Part shown: positions 61,459 through 64,000 of the stretch, in pieces
Numbering within the stretch: the stretch's first letter is position 1
How the letters are laid out: each line of letters starts with the position of its first letter
Notes under the pieces: generated by a model
The model's database searches: none
What the model was told of the DNA's origin: nothing
Seen by the model: only the letters and a program-made list of their open reading frames with translations
NCBI GenBank assembly: GCA_019416285.1
Contig: DXXM01000009.1
Span: 27,324 to 91,323, forward strand
From: Bacteroidales bacterium
GTDB lineage: Bacteria > Bacteroidota > Bacteroidia > Bacteroidales > Muribaculaceae
DNA length: 64,000 nt
Direction: 5' to 3'
Position numbers and translations under genes: made by a program

Positions 61459-61902
61459 CTATTCTTTGGGTAAAAATTCACTGACGTCGTGGCCATAGGA
61501 GCGGAGTTCGCGGACCACGGAGGAGGACACCGCGGCATACTCCGGGAGGGTGAAGAGCAGCAGGGTCTCGATGCCGGAAATGCGGCGGTTGATGTCGGCC
61601 AGATTGCGCTCATATTCAAAGTCGATGGCCGAGCGGACTCCGCGGAGCATCCAACGGGCACCCTCGCGGCGGCAGGCGTCGACGGTGAGACCGTCGTAAG
61701 ATGTCACCTCGACTTTCGGCTCGGAGGCATATAGGCGGCGGATGGCCTCGATCCGGGAGCTGACGGGCGCGCCGCCATGCTTGCCGGAATTGACGCCTAC
61801 GGCTATCACCACGCGGTCAAAGAGGGGCAGAATCCGCCCGACGAGCGACTGGTGGCCGACGGTGAAGGGGTCGAATGAACCCGGAAACAGGATTGTGTTC
61901 AT
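61459..61902 (-). CDS. coaD: Phosphopantetheine adenylyltransferase
   Basis: 147 residues from ATG 61902 (MNTILFPGSFDPFTVGHQSL); an in-frame start 27 bases upstream lies inside the parE end and would add nine residues before the first strand. The nucleotidyltransferase signature TVGH is intact, as is GLTVDACRREGARWMLRGVRSAIDFEYE in the usual GxR region (seen as MLRGVRSAIDFEYE). It makes dephospho-CoA from phosphopantetheine and ATP, the penultimate step of CoA synthesis. It starts 7 bp after parE. Confidence 0.96.
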   Translation of the reverse strand: MNTILFPGSFDPFTVGHQSLVGRILPLFDRVVIAVGVNSGKHGGAPVSSRIEAIRRLYASEPKVEVTSYDGLTVDACRREGARWMLRGVRSAIDFEYERNLADINRRISGIETLLLFTLPEYAAVSSSVVRELRSYGHDVSEFLPKE

Positions 61903-61909
61903 GTTCGTT

Positions 61910-63916
61910 TCAGCTGATTTCGGAGTCATCCTCTACAACGAGGTTCTCGATGATAAAGTTCTGTCGCTCCATGGTGTTCTTGCCCATATAGAATTCAAGC
62001 AGCTCGGCCACGGCGTCCTCCTTGCGCAGAGTGACGCGGTCGAGGCGCATGTCGGGGCCGATGAAGCCGCGGAACTCCTCAGGCGAAATCTCGCCGAGAC
62101 CCTTGAATCGGGTGATTTCCGCGTTGTCGCCGAGACGGGCAATGGCTTCGAAGCGCTCCTCGTCGGTGTAGCAGTAGTAAGTATCGTCGCCGGCGGCCGA
62201 CGAACCGCGCGAGCCGCGCTTGGTGGTCTTGTGGTTGCGGACACGGAAGAGCGGGGTCTGAAGCACGTAGAGGTGCCCCTTCTTAATCATGTCCGGGAAG
62301 AACTGGAGGAAGAAGGTGAGCAGCAGCAGGCGGATGTGCATGCCGTCGACGTCGGCATCGGTGGCTATGATGACCTTGTTGTAGCGCAGGCCGTCGATAC
62401 CCTCCTCGATATTGAGCGCGGCCTGGAGGAGATTGAACTCCTCGTTCTCGTAGAGAATCTTGGCGGGGACGCCGTAGGAGTTTTTCGGCTTGCCTCGCAG
62501 CGAGAACACGGCCTGGGTCTCGACATTGCGGATTTTTGTGATGGAGCCGGCGGCCGAATCACCCTCGGTGATGAAAATCGAGGAAGCGAGCTTCTTCTCT
62601 TCGTCGCCGCGGAGGTCGTTGAGATGCACTCGGCAGTCGAGCAGCTTCTTGTTGTGGAGATTGGCCTTTTTCTGCTTCTCGCGGGCGAGTTTGGTGATAC
62701 CGGCCATGGCCTTGCGGTCGCGCTCGCTCTCCTGGACCTTCTTGAGAATCACCTCGGCAATGTCGGTGTTGCGGTGGAGATAGTTGTCGAGCTCGGTCTT
62801 GATGAAGTCGCCCACGAATTTCGCCACGGTCGGGCCGTCGGGCCCTATGTCGCGGCTGCCGAGCTTGGTCTTGGTCTGCGATTCGAACACGGGCTCCTCG
62901 ACCTTGATGGAGACGGCGGCTATCATGCCGTTTCGGATGTCGGAGTAGTCGAAATCCTTCTTGAAATATTCCTTGATGGTGCGCGACACGGCCTCCTTGA
63001 AGGCGGTGAGGTGGGTACCGCCCTGGGTGGTGTGCTGTCCGTTGACGAATGAGTAGTATTCCTCGCCGCGCTGGTTGGCGTGGGTGATGGCCACCTCGAT
63101 GTCATCGCCCCTGAGATGGATGGGCGGGTAGAGGGGGTCGGAGGTCATGGCGTCTTTGAGCAGGTCGAGCAGACCGTTGCGCGAGATGTAGCGCTTGCCG
63201 TTGAAGAAAATGGCCAGACCGGTGTTGAGGAAGGTGTAGTTTTTGAGGAGGGATATGATGAAGTCGTCACGATACTGATAGTCGCGGAATATGGTGGCGT
63301 CGGGGGTGAAGCGGACGAGTGTGCCGTTAGGCTCGTCGGTGGGCTCGATGTCGCTCTCCTCGATGATGTCGCCGCAGCGGTAGAGCACGCTTTTCATCTG
63401 CCCGTCGCGGACGCTGCAGATGAAAAACTCGGTGGAGAGGGCATTGACGGCCTTGATGCCGACGCCGTTGAGTCCGACAGATTTCTTGAAGGCCTTGGAG
63501 TCGTATTTGCCGCCGGTGTTCATGCGCGACGACACGTCGACGAGCTTTCCGAGGGGCACGCCGCGGCCGAAGTCGCGGACGGTGACGGTGCCGTCGGCCA
63601 CGTCGACGTTGATCTGCTTTCCGAAGCCCATCATGTACTCGTCGATGGCGTTGTCGAGCACCTCCTTTATGAGCACATAGATGCCGTCGTCGTAGTTCGA
63701 GCCGTCGCCGAGCTTTCCGATATACATGCCCGGGCGCCGGCGGATATGTTCTTTCCAGTCGAGGGTCTTGATGTCGTCCTCGCTGTAGTTGGCCGGCTTC
63801 GGCTCCCCTGCGGGAGCTGCGTCAGGGGCGGCACTCTCCTCCGCAGTCCCGGCGTCGGAGAAGTTCATTCCGGAAACAGTTGCATCTTCAAGAGACATAT
63901 CGTCGTTTTTTATCAT
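61910..63916 (-). CDS. parE: DNA topoisomerase IV subunit B
   Basis: 668 residues from ATG 63916. I chose this because a minus-strand TAACTTTG -7 element (63954-63961) puts the start site just upstream, which excludes the ATG at 63952; a later start at 63898 is possible. GHKL ATPase motifs: LIKEVLDNAIDEY, VRDFGRGVPLG, GLNGVGIKAVNAL. TOPRIM motifs: FITEGDSAAGS and IIATDADVDGMHIR. With ParA/ParC it decatenates daughter chromosomes. It is the first gene of the parE-coaD-S41 unit. Confidence 0.95.
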   Translation of the reverse strand: MIKNDDMSLEDATVSGMNFSDAGTAEESAAPDAAPAGEPKPANYSEDDIKTLDWKEHIRRRPGMYIGKLGDGSNYDDGIYVLIKEVLDNAIDEYMMGFGKQINVDVADGTVTVRDFGRGVPLGKLVDVSSRMNTGGKYDSKAFKKSVGLNGVGIKAVNALSTEFFICSVRDGQMKSVLYRCGDIIEESDIEPTDEPNGTLVRFTPDATIFRDYQYRDDFIISLLKNYTFLNTGLAIFFNGKRYISRNGLLDLLKDAMTSDPLYPPIHLRGDDIEVAITHANQRGEEYYSFVNGQHTTQGGTHLTAFKEAVSRTIKEYFKKDFDYSDIRNGMIAAVSIKVEEPVFESQTKTKLGSRDIGPDGPTVAKFVGDFIKTELDNYLHRNTDIAEVILKKVQESERDRKAMAGITKLAREKQKKANLHNKKLLDCRVHLNDLRGDEEKKLASSIFITEGDSAAGSITKIRNVETQAVFSLRGKPKNSYGVPAKILYENEEFNLLQAALNIEEGIDGLRYNKVIIATDADVDGMHIRLLLLTFFLQFFPDMIKKGHLYVLQTPLFRVRNHKTTKRGSRGSSAAGDDTYYCYTDEERFEAIARLGDNAEITRFKGLGEISPEEFRGFIGPDMRLDRVTLRKEDAVAELLEFYMGKNTMERQNFIIENLVVEDDSEIS

Positions 63917-64000
63917 AATTTTTGCGCAGAAATGATGATTCAGTCTTTTCATGCAAAGTTACTACAAAAAAGTGAAATGCGGAAAGATATAGTGATAGAA

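Noticed and set aside
61742..63052. 436-codon open frame antisense to parE
   Set aside because: Opposite strand is unambiguous parE; the frame is a codon-bias shadow with no recognisable motifs.

Overview
The window is chromosomal DNA from a Bacteroidales bacterium, most likely a gut Muribaculaceae relative (Duncaniella/Muribaculum type). This rests on Mfa1/Mfa2-type fimbriae, DUF3575/DUF3868 proteins, type IX secretion parts (a PorU-like C25 protease and a plug-domain protein), many rhamnogalacturonan/pectin enzymes, and the Bacteroidetes promoter pattern (-33 TTTG, about 20 bp, -7 TAnnTTTG) seen repeatedly. Most genes are GC-rich; a few islands (two fimbrial genes and the restriction-modification pair) are clearly AT-rich.

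Layout. 1-4979: the end of an MFS transporter, then a cluster of zinc-ribbon membrane proteins and TonB-C-terminal-domain proteins. 5235-9725: a small 2[4Fe-4S] ferredoxin, glutamate dehydrogenase and a large PL1 pectate lyase. 9841-12895 (minus): ung, a C_GCAxxG_C_C protein, a T9SS plug protein and DUF3109. 13061: tRNA-Arg(CCG). 13330-24514 (minus): a complete type V (Mfa-like) fimbrial operon DUF3575 - DUF3868/OmpA - mfa1 - mfa2 - two large tip-like lipoproteins, behind a structured leader of about 400 nt and with an attenuator-like hairpin after mfa1. 25137: initiator tRNA. 25406-30491: two overlapping rhomboid proteases, an EEP-family enzyme and an M3 peptidase. 31127-34338: ECF sigma factor, phosphate-selective-type porin, a tiny two-gene unit with a frameshift, the SRP RNA gene and an unknown gene. 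34730-38670: a TonB-receptor-like barrel followed by an overlapping LytS/LytT two-component pair. 38808-52337: a rhamnogalacturonan/pectin cluster (CE12-like esterase, an alpha/alpha-barrel hydrolase, a DUF4450 protein, GH106, GH105, two GH28). 52454-54307: an AT-rich EcoRV-like restriction-modification pair. 54304-63916: GH25 lysozyme, PorU, a small lipoprotein, a DUF4332 protein, and the parE-coaD-S41 peptidase operon.

How it fits together. The pectin enzymes would strip rhamnogalacturonan and homogalacturonan. The PL1 enzyme carries a C-terminal segment resembling a type IX sorting domain, matching the plug and PorU genes. The most unusual signal is a 41-42 nt stem-loop with a conserved loop, present three times. 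Each copy lies just downstream of a pectin gene (PL1, CE12, GH105), in the same orientation relative to that gene, and one copy shows compensating stem changes. Other notable items are an 84-bp inverted duplication that includes the 3' end of the plug gene, a perfect 20-bp inverted repeat that forms back-to-back promoters at the restriction gene, and a zinc-ribbon/TM/SH3/TonB_C protein architecture.
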